In this document: positions 1 through 7,734 of the stretch, piece by piece
How the letters are laid out: every line of letters begins with the position of its first letter
How positions within the stretch are numbered: the stretch's first letter is position 1
Assembly (NCBI GenBank): GCA_964001155.1
Contig: CAXFCD010000176.1
Span: 1 to 10,925, forward strand
Length of the DNA: 10,925 nt
Source of the DNA: CAXFCD01 sp964001155
Lineage (GTDB): Bacteria > Fidelibacterota > Marinisomatia > Marinisomatales > UBA1611
Direction: 5' to 3'
Translations under genes and position numbers: made by a program
Notes under the pieces: generated by a model
The model's database searches: none
What the model was told of the DNA's origin: nothing
The model's input: only the letters and a program-made list of their open reading frames with translations

Positions 1-246
1 GGGATCATTTAAATCGGTGACTCGAATCTTTGGTCCTGCAATATCTGCCAAGATCGCCGGCCGGCTACCGGTGGGAAGGGTGATAGATTGGATCAGTTTG
101 AAATAAGATTCTTTGTCTTGAACTGATCCATGGGAAAGATTTACGCGGAAGCAATTCACACCTTTGGCCACCATATTTTGAATCATTTCCAGCGTGGCGC
201 AGCTTGGCCCCACTGTTGCAATTATTTTCGTACGACTTAATTCCAT
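1..246 (-). CDS. pyk: Pyruvate kinase, N-terminal part (runs off the left edge)
   Basis: Reading the minus strand from the ATG at 246-244 gives 82 codons with no stop before the window edge. The product begins MELSRTKIIATVGPSC, the classic pyruvate kinase opening (TKI-x-x-T-x-GP). It continues with a G-V-N-x-x-R-V-N-L-SHG motif (residues about 29-40) and D-x-AGPKIR (about 69-75), which belong to the catalytic TIM barrel around the phosphoenolpyruvate/nucleotide site. The enzyme makes pyruvate and ATP from phosphoenolpyruvate and ADP in the last step of glycolysis, in the cytoplasm. The family is usually about 470-590 residues, so most of the gene lies outside. It is divergent from the lipoprotein phosphodiesterase with 43 bases between the starts. 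An AGG about 12 bases upstream is a weak ribosome site. Family assignment is firm from these motifs. Confidence 0.93.
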   Translation of the reverse strand, partial: MELSRTKIIATVGPSCATLEMIQNMVAKGVNCFRVNLSHGSVQDKESYFKLIQSITLPTGSRPAILADIAGPKIRVTDLNDP

Positions 247-289
247 GGGTTTAAATTACCTGCAATCATAACCATTTTACACGTACTCA

Positions 290-1582
290 ATGAGACATTT
301 TACTGGCATATTATTCTGCATTTGGTTGATTTCCTGCGGCGGCCCCAAAGGAAGTTGGTCTGAGCCCCGGGTGATTTTAATCTCCATTGACGGTTTCCGT
401 GGAGATTTAATTACTGAAATCCAACACACAAAAGATTTTCCAAATTTGTCCCGACTAATAGGGATGGGCAAATCCTGCGATAATGTCCAAACTGTTTTCC
501 CATCGCTAACTTATCCCTCCCACACCTCCATGATTACCGGCGTTCTGCCGGATAAACACGGAATTGTAAATAACCGTCCATTTTTGCCGGAAAAGAATTT
601 TGTGGATTGGTATTGGTATGCGGATTCCATCAAAGTGCCTACCTTGATCACCAAAGCCAAAGAACTAGGTCTTGTCACTTTGGGTGTGAGTTGGCCAGTG
701 ACGGTTGGTGCAGAAATGGATTGGATGCTGCCGGAGATCAAATCAGTGAATGACACTATTTCCACTGTGGACTTGGCACGAAAACACGATCAGCCGGAAA
801 CATTTCTAGAATCGGCGAAAGTTCGCGGTGTGGTTCCTGAGGATGGCAACCCCACAGGATATAACCGGGACTTGTTACTCCATGAAGTTTTTATGGATGC
901 CTTCACGCGAAAAGCACCTAATTTAAGTTTGTATCATATGATTGAGACAGACCTCGTCCAGCATGCCCATGGAAAAAATTCACCTGAATCACATGATGCA
1001 TTTATGTTTATGGATTCGTTGGTTGGGAATATTTTGACTTTTCTGGATGAGAATGATCTTTGGGAAAGAACGACGTTAATAATCACAGGCGATCACGGAT
1101 TCCGTAATTATGAAAAACAGGTGAATGTGAACCGCCTGTTTGAAAAAGAAGGCTGGCTGAAAGCAAACGATACAGGTATTGAGGATTGGCAGGTTGTATG
1201 TTTGGGATCCGGCGGTTCTGCATTTGTTCGACTTAAAGATCCATCGGATCGTGAGTTTAAAAAGGAAGTGAGGCTGTTGCTCTCTAAACAAGAGGCCTTT
1301 GAAGTGTTGGAACAGCGGCATATGAACGGGACACTTTGGGCGCCGGAAAAAACTGATTTTCTTTTATTAGCAAAAAAGGACTATGGGTTTGTCCGCTCCC
1401 TAAATGACAATTTCATTACGGAAAAATCCGGCGGTTCCCACGGCGGTGACCCAAGACAAAAAATATTAAAAACCGCTTATATCGCTGCGGGCCGGGGCAT
1501 CAAAAAAGGAAAGTCAGATGCTATGGTGATTACCGATGTGGCCTATAAAATATCAGACTTACTGGGGCTGGGGTTGAAATGA
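290..1582 (+). CDS. Lipoprotein phosphodiesterase/nucleotide pyrophosphatase (alkaline phosphatase superfamily)
   Basis: The 430-residue protein starts with a short signal peptide ending in a lipobox (L-I-S-C, Cys16), so it is probably a lipid-anchored envelope enzyme. The metal-site pattern of the NPP type I phosphodiesterase family is complete: Asp34 in ISIDGFRGD, the nucleophile Thr74 in FPSLTYPSHTSMITG, Asp221 and His225 in E-T-D-L-V-Q-H, Asp268/His269 in TGDHG, and His384 in SGGSHGGDP. Such enzymes use two zinc ions to hydrolyse phosphodiester or pyrophosphate bonds in nucleotides or related substrates; the substrate here cannot be read from the sequence. ATG 290 is the first start after an in-frame stop at 269-271. 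No clear Shine-Dalgarno site precedes it. It is divergent from pyk and converges on apaG with 52 bases between the stops, where I see no convincing terminator. Confidence 0.88.
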   Translation: MRHFTGILFCIWLISCGGPKGSWSEPRVILISIDGFRGDLITEIQHTKDFPNLSRLIGMGKSCDNVQTVFPSLTYPSHTSMITGVLPDKHGIVNNRPFLPEKNFVDWYWYADSIKVPTLITKAKELGLVTLGVSWPVTVGAEMDWMLPEIKSVNDTISTVDLARKHDQPETFLESAKVRGVVPEDGNPTGYNRDLLLHEVFMDAFTRKAPNLSLYHMIETDLVQHAHGKNSPESHDAFMFMDSLVGNILTFLDENDLWERTTLIITGDHGFRNYEKQVNVNRLFEKEGWLKANDTGIEDWQVVCLGSGGSAFVRLKDPSDREFKKEVRLLLSKQEAFEVLEQRHMNGTLWAPEKTDFLLLAKKDYGFVRSLNDNFITEKSGGSHGGDPRQKILKTAYIAAGRGIKKGKSDAMVITDVAYKISDLLGLGLK

Positions 1583-1634
1583 TTTATTTGACAATGTGAA
1601 GGTGCTAAAACCAGCGCAAGGGTCTCAAGGAAAA

Positions 1635-2036
1635 CTAATTCAACATCTGTGGCGCAACCAGACGGAACGGCTTGATTTCTACATCAAATTCTTTACCTTT
1701 TTCATCCACCATATGGTAAGCGCCTTCCATAAATCCCATGGGCGTCGGCAAAGGACAAAAGCTGGTATATTCAAAAGACTCTCCGGGAGCCAGTTTGGGT
1801 TGCTTGCCAATCACACCGGGACCGTGAACATCCTCGGTATTCCCTTGTCCATCGGTAATATGCCAATAGCGGCTCAGCAGTTGGGCAGAATTGTTCCCTA
1901 CATTCTCAATGGTAATATGATACGCAAAATAATAATAGGAACGCACTGGGTCTGATTTTTCTTGAACATAGTGCGGTTTAGCCGTGATCTTGATTGAATT
2001 TTCCATGGGAGAAAATAATTCCTTTATCTTTGTCAT
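1635..2036 (-). CDS. apaG: ApaG family protein
   Basis: The 133-residue product matches ApaG along its whole length. Visible family marks are RYW-x-I-TDG (residues about 56-63), G-x-GV-x-G-x-QP (72-80), APG-x-x-x-x-YTS (83-92), TPMG-x-M-x-G-x-Y-x-M (98-109) and FRL near the end (124-126). ApaG is a single fibronectin-III-like beta-sandwich domain of about 125 residues. In enteric bacteria it is linked to Co2+/Mg2+ tolerance; its molecular role is still unclear, so that label is historical. The start at 2036 has GGGA about 10 bases upstream. A second in-frame ATG at 2006 would give 123 residues, closer to the family length, but has AGGA too far upstream; either is possible. The gene is convergent with the phosphodiesterase and divergent from the M28 peptidase 32 bases away. 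Confidence 0.93.
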   Translation of the reverse strand: MTKIKELFSPMENSIKITAKPHYVQEKSDPVRSYYYFAYHITIENVGNNSAQLLSRYWHITDGQGNTEDVHGPGVIGKQPKLAPGESFEYTSFCPLPTPMGFMEGAYHMVDEKGKEFDVEIKPFRLVAPQMLN

Positions 2037-2056
2037 CCGATTTTATTCCCTATAAA
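2030..2056 (+). promoter_or_regulatory. Possible promoter of the M28 peptidase gene
   Basis: TTGTCA at 2030-2035 and TATAAA at 2051-2056 resemble -35 and -10 boxes, with a spacer of only 15 bases. Transcription would begin at about 2063, leaving a leader of only a few bases before the ATG at 2069. That would fit the absence of a Shine-Dalgarno site there. The boxes overlap the 5' end of apaG on the other strand. Short AT-rich matches like this arise by chance. Confidence 0.28.
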
Positions 2057-2068
2057 TTTTGATTCGTT

Positions 2069-3871
2069 ATGAATGAAGACACTCGCACGATTTACGCCTT
2101 TATAGTAATCATTTTTCTTGGACTTGCATCGGTCTTGATGAAAAATATGTCAAGTTCTTCTGTAGACATTACAGAAAATGAGATTATGGATCATATCCGG
2201 TATTTATCCCACGAAGACCGGGGCGGGCGCTATCCCGGTTCCCGGGAATCGAGAGATGTGATTTCTTATTTGATCCGAAATCTGAAATCCTATGGGGTGA
2301 AGCCCGGCGGGGAAAATGGTTCCTACGTCCAGCCTTTCAATATCACCGATGGGATTGAATTGGGTGAAAATAATACTATGGTAATCGGAGATGACACTTT
2401 ATCTGTGCAATCAGATTTTGTGCCACTTTGGTTTTCCGGTACTGCATCAGCATCTGCATCTGCAGTATTTGCCGGCTATGGATTTGAAATTGACAGCGAT
2501 GAATTGAAATGGAATGATTATGCCGAATTGGATGTGAATGGGAAATGGGTCATTGTGATGCGGCACAGCCCCGAGCGAAATAATCAACATTCACACTATA
2601 CGCCCCATTCCGACTTGCATAAAAAAATGTTGGTGGCCCGGGACAAAGGTGCCATTGGTGTCATATTTGTTTCCCAAGTGGAAGATGCTGACCTTTATCC
2701 TCTCAGGTATATTTCTGGTTACAAGAATGCGGGGATTCCTGCTATTCACCTCGCCAATGAATCAGCAGATCGTCTTTTCAAAACGGTGGGCTGGTCCCGA
2801 CAAACCATTCAGGAAACAATGAACCGTTCCCTGGAATCCATCGCGTTTGAGCTGCCCGACATTTCTATCAATGCCAATGTTGAGATCAATCCTATCCAAG
2901 TACGGGCGGCCAATGTAGTGGGATTAATTCAAAGCGGAAATCGGCAATACCGGGATGAATATGTGGTGATTGGCGCTCATTTTGACCATGTGGGCATGGG
3001 CGGCCCCGGAACGGGCTCCCGGAAACCGGATACGTTGGGCATTCACCGGGGCGCAGATGATAATGCTTCCGGTACAGCGGGACTTTTGGAAGTGGCTCAA
3101 AAGCTTTCAGCGCGAAAAAGCCGCTTGAAGCGGAGCATAATTCTGTTGGGGTTTGATGCGGAAGAAAAAGGATTGTTGGGATCAAAATATTTTGTTGAAC
3201 ATCCTACAGTTGATTTGGATAAAATCGTTACCATGCTGAATATGGATATGATTGGTCGCATGAAAGATTCCACCGTCACAGCCGGCGGTGTGGGAACATC
3301 ACCATTATTTGAACCCCTGTTGGATAGTTTATCTTATGGTAGGGACTTCACGTTAAATATGACAAAACCGGGATACGGTCCCAGTGACCATGCAGCATTT
3401 TATGGGCAGGATATTCCGGTGCTTTTCTTTTTCACAGGGTTTCATGGCGAATATCATACACCAGAGGACACTTGGAAGCTCATTAACCTGAAAGGTGAAA
3501 AAGTATTATTGGAATTGATCTATGATGTGGCGTTTCATATAGCCGGCGTTCAGGAACGACCTGTTTTTACAGAAGCGGGACCAAAACAGGGACAAATGCG
3601 GCGCAATACGCGATTTAAGGTTACATTTGGAATTGTACCGTCTTACGGCAGTACGAAAGAAGGATTGGAGGTGGATGGCATTTCCAAACCGGATGGGCCC
3701 GCAGCGAAAGCAGGCATCCAAAAAGGAGATGTGATTACATCTATGAATGGAAAATCTGTCAAGGATATTTATGAATTCATGGATCGGTTGGGTGAATTAG
3801 AACCGGGTATGATCATTCCTGTGTTGATAGATCGGGATGGAACAGAAATGGAATTGTCCGTTTCGTTTTGA
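2069..3871 (+). CDS. Exported M28 family zinc peptidase with PA-like and PDZ domains
   Basis: This is a 600-residue protein with one N-terminal hydrophobic segment (about 9-24), which acts as a signal anchor or uncleaved signal peptide. A protease-associated-like insert spans about residues 115-250. The M28 catalytic domain follows with a full set of metal and catalytic residues: His304 and Asp306 in GAHFDH, Asp330/331 in GADDNASG, Glu365/Glu366 in FDAEEKG (general base and ligand), Asp393 in NMDMIGR, and His463 in EYHTPEDT. A PDZ domain lies at about 518-600 (GPAAKAGIQKGDVITSMNG). M28 enzymes are co-catalytic two-zinc aminopeptidases or carboxypeptidases; a PDZ tail may present substrate or partner C-termini. 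It probably acts outside the inner membrane on peptides. The first ATG has no Shine-Dalgarno site. No key residue is missing, so it should be active. Confidence 0.92.
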   Translation: MNEDTRTIYAFIVIIFLGLASVLMKNMSSSSVDITENEIMDHIRYLSHEDRGGRYPGSRESRDVISYLIRNLKSYGVKPGGENGSYVQPFNITDGIELGENNTMVIGDDTLSVQSDFVPLWFSGTASASASAVFAGYGFEIDSDELKWNDYAELDVNGKWVIVMRHSPERNNQHSHYTPHSDLHKKMLVARDKGAIGVIFVSQVEDADLYPLRYISGYKNAGIPAIHLANESADRLFKTVGWSRQTIQETMNRSLESIAFELPDISINANVEINPIQVRAANVVGLIQSGNRQYRDEYVVIGAHFDHVGMGGPGTGSRKPDTLGIHRGADDNASGTAGLLEVAQKLSARKSRLKRSIILLGFDAEEKGLLGSKYFVEHPTVDLDKIVTMLNMDMIGRMKDSTVTAGGVGTSPLFEPLLDSLSYGRDFTLNMTKPGYGPSDHAAFYGQDIPVLFFFTGFHGEYHTPEDTWKLINLKGEKVLLELIYDVAFHIAGVQERPVFTEAGPKQGQMRRNTRFKVTFGIVPSYGSTKEGLEVDGISKPDGPAAKAGIQKGDVITSMNGKSVKDIYEFMDRLGELEPGMIIPVLIDRDGTEMELSVSF

Positions 3872-3950
3872 TTTGTGTTTAATCGTTCCCCTGAAACAAA
3901 TTAGAGCATACATCAAATCCAAAAAATTGGAAAAGAGACATAAATTGGGT

Positions 3951-4190
3951 TCAGTCTTGAATTAATTGAAACCGGCCCCTGGATGGCTTGTGGACCTTGT
4001 CAGGAAATTTATTCACCAATTGCCACACACACCCATTGATTGTTTTGGGATGAAAATCAGGAAATGATTTTTCTATTTCTATTAATAAATCCCTCCATTG
4101 TAACCCCTCCGGATTTTCTGCTAACAATTGAAAAATTTTCAAAAATATTTTACCGGTAATTGTTTCTGGGTTGATACGATCATCTTTCAT
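3951..4190 (-). CDS. Small protein of unknown function, winged-helix-like
   Basis: This is a 79-residue cytoplasmic protein without signal peptide or membrane segment. I do not recognise a named family. The pattern suggests a compact winged helix: a first helix (about 12-26), an NPEGLQWRDLL turn and second helix (27-42), a possible recognition helix after F-H-P-K-T (50-61), and a basic hairpin-like end, V-H-K-P-S-R-G-R-F (66-74). Such domains often bind DNA, but that is inference. The start at 4190 has no clear ribosome site; the upstream sequence is very AT-rich. It lies 110 bases downstream of the dioxygenase-like gene on the same strand, separated by a palindromic element, so co-transcription is uncertain. 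Coding status rests on the plausible helical pattern and conserved-looking G-L-x-W and P-S-R-G-x-F motifs. Confidence 0.6.
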   Translation of the reverse strand: MKDDRINPETITGKIFLKIFQLLAENPEGLQWRDLLIEIEKSFPDFHPKTINGCVWQLVNKFPDKVHKPSRGRFQLIQD

Positions 4191-4223
4191 TTTAACGATT
4201 ATTTGACTAAACCTATTTTTTAG

Positions 4224-4253
4224 AACCCCTCTGTTCCTCCTTTTAAAGGGGAG
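4224..4253. repeat. Imperfect palindromic element, possible terminator or degraded repeat
   Basis: CTCC at 4237-4240 can pair with GGAG-like sequence ending at 4253 across a TTTTAAA centre, giving a 7-8 pair stem that includes two G-T pairs. The left flank (AACCCCTCTGTT from 4224) lacks its expected right-hand partner, as if one arm of a longer palindrome had been lost or changed. On the minus strand it lies 48 bases past the stop of the dioxygenase-like gene and could end that transcript, but no clean T-run follows the stem directly. A T-rich stretch lies before it instead. Confidence 0.4.
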
Positions 4254-4300
4254 AAGAAAAAATTATTCCTGAAAAATCCTCGCAAGGTTTTACTTTACGA

Positions 4301-5212
4301 TTATTTCAACAATACAATTTTCTTCGATCTGGTAAAACCGCCGCTTTTCATCACCAGCAAATAATTCCCGGAAGGAACGGAATTTCCAAATGAATCTGTT
4401 CCGTTCCACTGTAAAACACGAGTGCCTGGCGGAAGTGTGCCATCCACCAAATTGACAATCCATTTCCCCGCCATATCATAAATTGTCAGGCTCACATGTC
4501 CCTGTCGTTGAATGCCAAATTCTATTTGCGTGGTATTATTAAACGGATTGGGATAGTTGTTATTTAAAAATGGTTTGGATGGAACGGCTCCTTTTACATC
4601 ATCTGCGCTAACTTCTACGCCGGTTTCGTCCATGACAATATCAAAAACACCATAGAGTCCTTCTTCCCCTTCTTCCAAAGGAATCACCAATCCGATATGG
4701 GTTTCAATCCAATCATCATCTACCTCAGGATCCGATTCAAAATAACATTGAGTGACCAGTTCCAGCCCATTGGGTGTGGTAATCTTATAATGAAAATGGC
4801 GGGGGCGGCCCGTGTAATATCCCGGCCAAATTGATTCAAACGCATATTCGCCATTTTCACCGGTAAGCATTTGTCCCCGGAGATTATAAGGATCGTCATC
4901 AGGATTCCCCGTATCGCATTCCTGGAAAACGGTGTAACATCCATCATCGTTGGCGTGCCACACATCTACTGTAGCATTGGATATGGGAATGTCGCAATCA
5001 TTGGCTTTCACCGTACCAGAAATAAAAATGCGTGTCCCCGGCTCATCCGCATGTGCAAGAAGCGTTCGATAGGGGTGGTTTTCGTCCCAATAAGGTCCCA
5101 AGATGTCTTCGCTGGTTAAGTCGCAGTCCCTAGCTTGTAGGAAGGTTGACGGGGCTACACCTGCAGTCATTGTACTGAGGGCGCTCAGTTTTAAAAATTC
5201 TCTTCGTTTCAT
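4301..5212 (-). CDS. Intradiol ring-cleavage dioxygenase-like protein with Tat-type signal and C-terminal sorting domain
   Basis: The 303-residue protein has three parts. Residues 1-28 form a Tat-type signal, KRREFLK followed by a mildly hydrophobic stretch and a possible cut near LQA. Residues about 30-205 form an intradiol dioxygenase-like domain with the four non-haem Fe(III) ligands in place: Tyr93 in VDVWHANDDGCY, Tyr133 in WPGYYTG, and His139/His141 in RPRHFHY, with Arg136 matching the family's active-site Arg. Residues about 216-303 form a FlgD-like/type A sorting-type domain starting at FLNNNYPNPFNNTT and ending in a Lys-rich tail. Classical relatives open catechol or protocatechuate between the hydroxyls; the substrate here is unknown and no aromatic-degradation genes are nearby. 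It starts one base after the stop of the transglycosylase gene, so translation is probably coupled. Confidence 0.87.
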   Translation of the reverse strand: MKRREFLKLSALSTMTAGVAPSTFLQARDCDLTSEDILGPYWDENHPYRTLLAHADEPGTRIFISGTVKANDCDIPISNATVDVWHANDDGCYTVFQECDTGNPDDDPYNLRGQMLTGENGEYAFESIWPGYYTGRPRHFHYKITTPNGLELVTQCYFESDPEVDDDWIETHIGLVIPLEEGEEGLYGVFDIVMDETGVEVSADDVKGAVPSKPFLNNNYPNPFNNTTQIEFGIQRQGHVSLTIYDMAGKWIVNLVDGTLPPGTRVLQWNGTDSFGNSVPSGNYLLVMKSGGFTRSKKIVLLK

Positions 5213-5213
5213 T

Positions 5214-6020
5214 TTAATTATTATTGACCGATTTTGAACGTTTCCGTATTTCTTCTGTGAGTTCTAATACTGCCATAACATAATTGTTGGAATGATTATA
5301 AGCGTAAATGGATTTCCAAATATCTCCATTTCGTTCGTAGTTATCACTATTGGGGTTATAGCCATTTCGCCTTAGGTAATTAGCAATGCTGCCCAACACA
5401 TCGGGCCACTCATAGGGTTGTCGGACACCGTCTTCATTAAAATCCACAGAATAATTATTGAAGCTGGATGGGATAAATTGGCCAAACCCAAACGCACCTG
5501 CGTAAGAACCGCCAATTTCCTGGGTATCCAATTGATCATTAAAACAATACTTGATGAATTCAGCTAATTCTTTAGATGCCCATTTTGCGCGCCTGGGCAT
5601 TTCGTGGATCTGGGTATAGAGGGAATTAAAAACAGAAAACTGGGAATGGTGCACACCGTAATTGCTTTCAATCCCTGCGATAGTAATAACAATCATTGGG
5701 TCAACTTTATACTCGGCAGCTACGTTTTGTATTAATTCTTTATTTTCTTGATAAAATTTTGCCCCGCCGGCGATTCGGGATTCTTTGATGAAAATTTTCC
5801 GGTATTCCTCCCAGGATTTTTTCTCGTAAGGGCGAGCAAACCTCTCCGGGATTTCCATGTGGATTTTAATATCGCTATGAGTAAAGGCCTCCCGGACAAA
5901 AGCATCGGGAATATTGCTGCCCTGGAGATGATCGGAGACCATAACATAAGCCAAGTCATCGCTCAAAGGTTGGGCGCTGAGTAAAAATGTCATAAAAAAT
6001 AGAAAGGGTATGTGTTTCAT
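5214..6020 (-). CDS. MltB-like lytic murein transglycosylase
   Basis: The protein is 268 residues from the start at 6020. A cleavable signal peptide (about 1-16, ending in L-L-S-A-Q) lacks a lipobox, so this is a soluble periplasmic form, unlike lipid-anchored MltB. The SLT_2/GH103 core shows the catalytic Glu in IAGIESNYG (Glu118), then the family's GSYAGAFGFGQFIPSSF block and V-D-F-N-E-D-G-V. MltB-type enzymes cut the MurNAc-GlcNAc bond of peptidoglycan and leave 1,6-anhydro ends. The start was chosen because ATG 6020-6018 overlaps the upstream stop as ATGA and has GGAG six bases upstream; an in-frame ATG at 6038 would only add six residues and lengthen the overlap. The protein is somewhat shorter than typical MltB. 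It is the middle gene of a tightly packed set with the beta-propeller and the dioxygenase-like protein. Confidence 0.9.
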   Translation of the reverse strand: MKHIPFLFFMTFLLSAQPLSDDLAYVMVSDHLQGSNIPDAFVREAFTHSDIKIHMEIPERFARPYEKKSWEEYRKIFIKESRIAGGAKFYQENKELIQNVAAEYKVDPMIVITIAGIESNYGVHHSQFSVFNSLYTQIHEMPRRAKWASKELAEFIKYCFNDQLDTQEIGGSYAGAFGFGQFIPSSFNNYSVDFNEDGVRQPYEWPDVLGSIANYLRRNGYNPNSDNYERNGDIWKSIYAYNHSNNYVMAVLELTEEIRKRSKSVNNN

Positions 6021-7102
6021 GAATCGCTCCATTCGCAAATAAAAATATTTGTATCGCCCCGTTTGGCCTGATTGCGGTTGGAGGCAAAGACCAAGTATTT
6101 CCCATCCGGGCTAAACATGGGAAACCCGTCAAACCCATCAAAATAGGTAATCCGTTTCAAATGGGTCCCATCCGTATTGATGGCATACAGATCGAAATCC
6201 CGCCCTTTGGGGTCGTGTAAATTAGATGAAAAAATGATTCGATTGCCATGAGGAAAAAAGTAGGGTCCAAAATTGGCAGCACCATTATCCGTAACTTGTT
6301 TTTTATTTGATCCGTCTCCATCCATGACCCACAGTTGTAAGGCCATGGGCCGGATAGAATTTTCAACCAGCAAGGATTGATATTCCTGCACTTCTTCGAC
6401 TGTTTCCGGATGATAGACGCGCCAAACGATTTTATCAGATGTGGCATTGAAAAAAGCGCCACCGTCATAGCCCAATCTATTCGTGAGTTGTTTTTTATCA
6501 GAACCATCGGTGTTCATGGTCCAGATTTCTAAATCACCACTGACCATGGATGTATAAACAATTTTACTCCCATCAAAAGCAACCGTTGCTTCAGCATCAT
6601 AATTAGGAGAATCCGTGAGTCGTTCTAATTCTGTCCCATCTATATTGGCGCGGAAAATGTCATAATCAGGAAACAATTTCCACACATAGCCGCGGCTGTA
6701 ATCTGGTTTGGGTGGGCACGCTTTTCCGCCCAAATGGGTGGAGGCATAAATAATTTTTTCACAGTCCGGATATTCAAAATAGCTGCAAGTTGTTACACCA
6801 TGGCCCGTTGAAACCATCTCAGTTTTCCCGGAAGCAATATCCATCATATAAATCTGGTCACAGAGGGAATCACCATCATGAGACTGGAAAATAAGTTTTT
6901 TACCATCTGCAGAAAAATAAGCTTCCGCATTTTCGCCGGAATGAGTGAGTTGCCGCAAATTCTTGAAGTGAACTTCCCCGTCATGAATTAAGAAATCATT
7001 ATAGATAGGCGCCGGTGCAGATTCTTCAGCCCTCTGTGTCAAAAAGACGGACAGAGCAAAAACAGAAATAATAATTAATTGAAAGGTAGATTTTCTAACC
7101 AT
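6017..7102 (-). CDS. TolB-like beta-propeller protein, exported
   Basis: From ATG 7102 this is a 361-residue protein with an N-terminal signal peptide or anchor (about 5-23) after a basic V-R-K start. About six WD40-like/PD40 repeats fill residues 49-361, each with a pattern such as F-S-x-DG-K-x-L-x-F-x-S followed by I-x-x-M/A-N-x-DG-S/T-x-x-K/R-x-L/I-T; clear copies include MNTDGSDKKQLT and FSPDGKYLVFASNR. Such propellers usually bind partner proteins or ligands in the periplasm; it is not a true TolB, as the N-terminal TolB domain and the tol-pal neighbours are absent. Four cysteines cluster in the first two blades (about 81, 106, 114, 129) and could form disulfides. A TTG at 7147 would add 15 residues in front of the signal; neither start has a clear ribosome site, and I prefer the ATG. 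Its stop overlaps the transglycosylase start. Confidence 0.83.
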   Translation of the reverse strand: MVRKSTFQLIIISVFALSVFLTQRAEESAPAPIYNDFLIHDGEVHFKNLRQLTHSGENAEAYFSADGKKLIFQSHDGDSLCDQIYMMDIASGKTEMVSTGHGVTTCSYFEYPDCEKIIYASTHLGGKACPPKPDYSRGYVWKLFPDYDIFRANIDGTELERLTDSPNYDAEATVAFDGSKIVYTSMVSGDLEIWTMNTDGSDKKQLTNRLGYDGGAFFNATSDKIVWRVYHPETVEEVQEYQSLLVENSIRPMALQLWVMDGDGSNKKQVTDNGAANFGPYFFPHGNRIIFSSNLHDPKGRDFDLYAINTDGTHLKRITYFDGFDGFPMFSPDGKYLVFASNRNQAKRGDTNIFICEWSDS

Positions 7103-7170
7103 GGATTTGGAGACAAATTGCCTGAAGAATTTAGGGCTGAAATTCAACTAAAATTAAGGGATGGGATCAA

Positions 7171-7659
7171 TTAACTTGGTGGCAATGCGCTGACAAAGAA
7201 ATTCCGTTTCTGCTCCAAACTCCACCCGCCCATAAATACCATTGTTTGGGATCGTTCCGAAGCGCGCACAGCAGTCCGGCGATAAGCATAATACCCGGAT
7301 AAAGCCGCCGTGCCATACATGACCATCATCGCTCCGATTTGATTGTCTCCTTGGGTCATTGATTTTGGGAAAATTAAAACCGCAAAAAGACAACCGGGGA
7401 AAAGGCCAAGGTATCCGCAACCTGCTCCAATAAGGCATGGGAAAAAAGAATTTGTTTGTCCATAAGCCATAACGCTGTTCACATCTGCAATATTCACAAC
7501 AGTGCCGGTTGCCAATGTTATTTCAGTTTCTGACACGGTTATGATAGTGGGGTAGTGAATGATACCATCCACAGTTTGCAAATTAACAAAAGTTGGACGA
7601 GCTGCGAATGCGCTGCTAACCATAAGAATAACTAAGAATAGTTTCTGCGAGTGTTTCAT
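7171..7659 (-). CDS. Small exported membrane protein of unknown function
   Basis: This is a 162-residue protein with a signal peptide (about 1-20, S-A-F-A-A). A short beta-rich region (about 25-66) contains T-I-I-T-V-S-E-T-E-I-T-L-A and ends V-V-N-I-A-D-V-N-S-V. Two hydrophobic, probably membrane-spanning segments follow (about 71-97 with Cys75, Cys81 and Cys90; and 107-126), then a basic loop. The beta-rich region resembles the repeated small domain in the two barrel genes across the divergent region (VSETETTITI there), which suggests a shared fold. I do not recognise a named family. The start at 7659 has AAGGGA six bases upstream. It heads the minus-strand gene row, with 68 bases before the propeller gene, and may belong to the same transcript. 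Confidence 0.72.
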   Translation of the reverse strand: MKHSQKLFLVILMVSSAFAARPTFVNLQTVDGIIHYPTIITVSETEITLATGTVVNIADVNSVMAYGQTNSFFPCLIGAGCGYLGLFPGCLFAVLIFPKSMTQGDNQIGAMMVMYGTAALSGYYAYRRTAVRASERSQTMVFMGGWSLEQKRNFFVSALPPS

Positions 7660-7699
7660 TAGGGGTCCCTTGTCTTTAAGGAAATTTAATGTTCTTTTT

Positions 7700-7728
7700 T
7701 TGACTCTCTTGCCGTTAAAAAATTAAAC
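7700..7728 (+). promoter_or_regulatory. Possible promoter in the divergent region
   Basis: TTGACT at 7700-7705 is a near-consensus -35 box. Seventeen bases later TTAAAC (7723-7728) is a weak -10 box. Transcription would begin at about 7735, exactly where the perfect inverted repeat starts, so the hairpin would form the 5' end of the mRNA of the barrel genes. The -10 match is poor. Confidence 0.27.
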
Positions 7729-7734
7729 GATGAT

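Noticed and set aside
1583..1634. Bidirectional terminator between the phosphodiesterase and apaG
   Set aside because: Only a weak GGTGCT/AGCGC pairing is visible, without a T-run on either side.
1596..1955. Plus-strand open frame of about 119 codons
   Set aside because: It lies antisense to apaG, whose protein shows clear family motifs over its whole length; the plus frame has no recognisable domain.
6021..6038. Longer start at 6038 for the MltB-like gene
   Set aside because: The ATGA overlap and GGAG at six bases support the start at 6020; the extra residues precede the signal peptide.
6017..7102. Reading the propeller protein as TolB of the Tol-Pal system
   Set aside because: The TolB N-terminal domain is absent, as are tolQ, tolR, tolA and pal; only the propeller repeats match.
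7103..7147. TTG start at 7147 for the propeller gene
   Set aside because: ATG 7102 directly opens a normal signal peptide; the TTG version adds 15 residues with no ribosome site. Not fully excluded.
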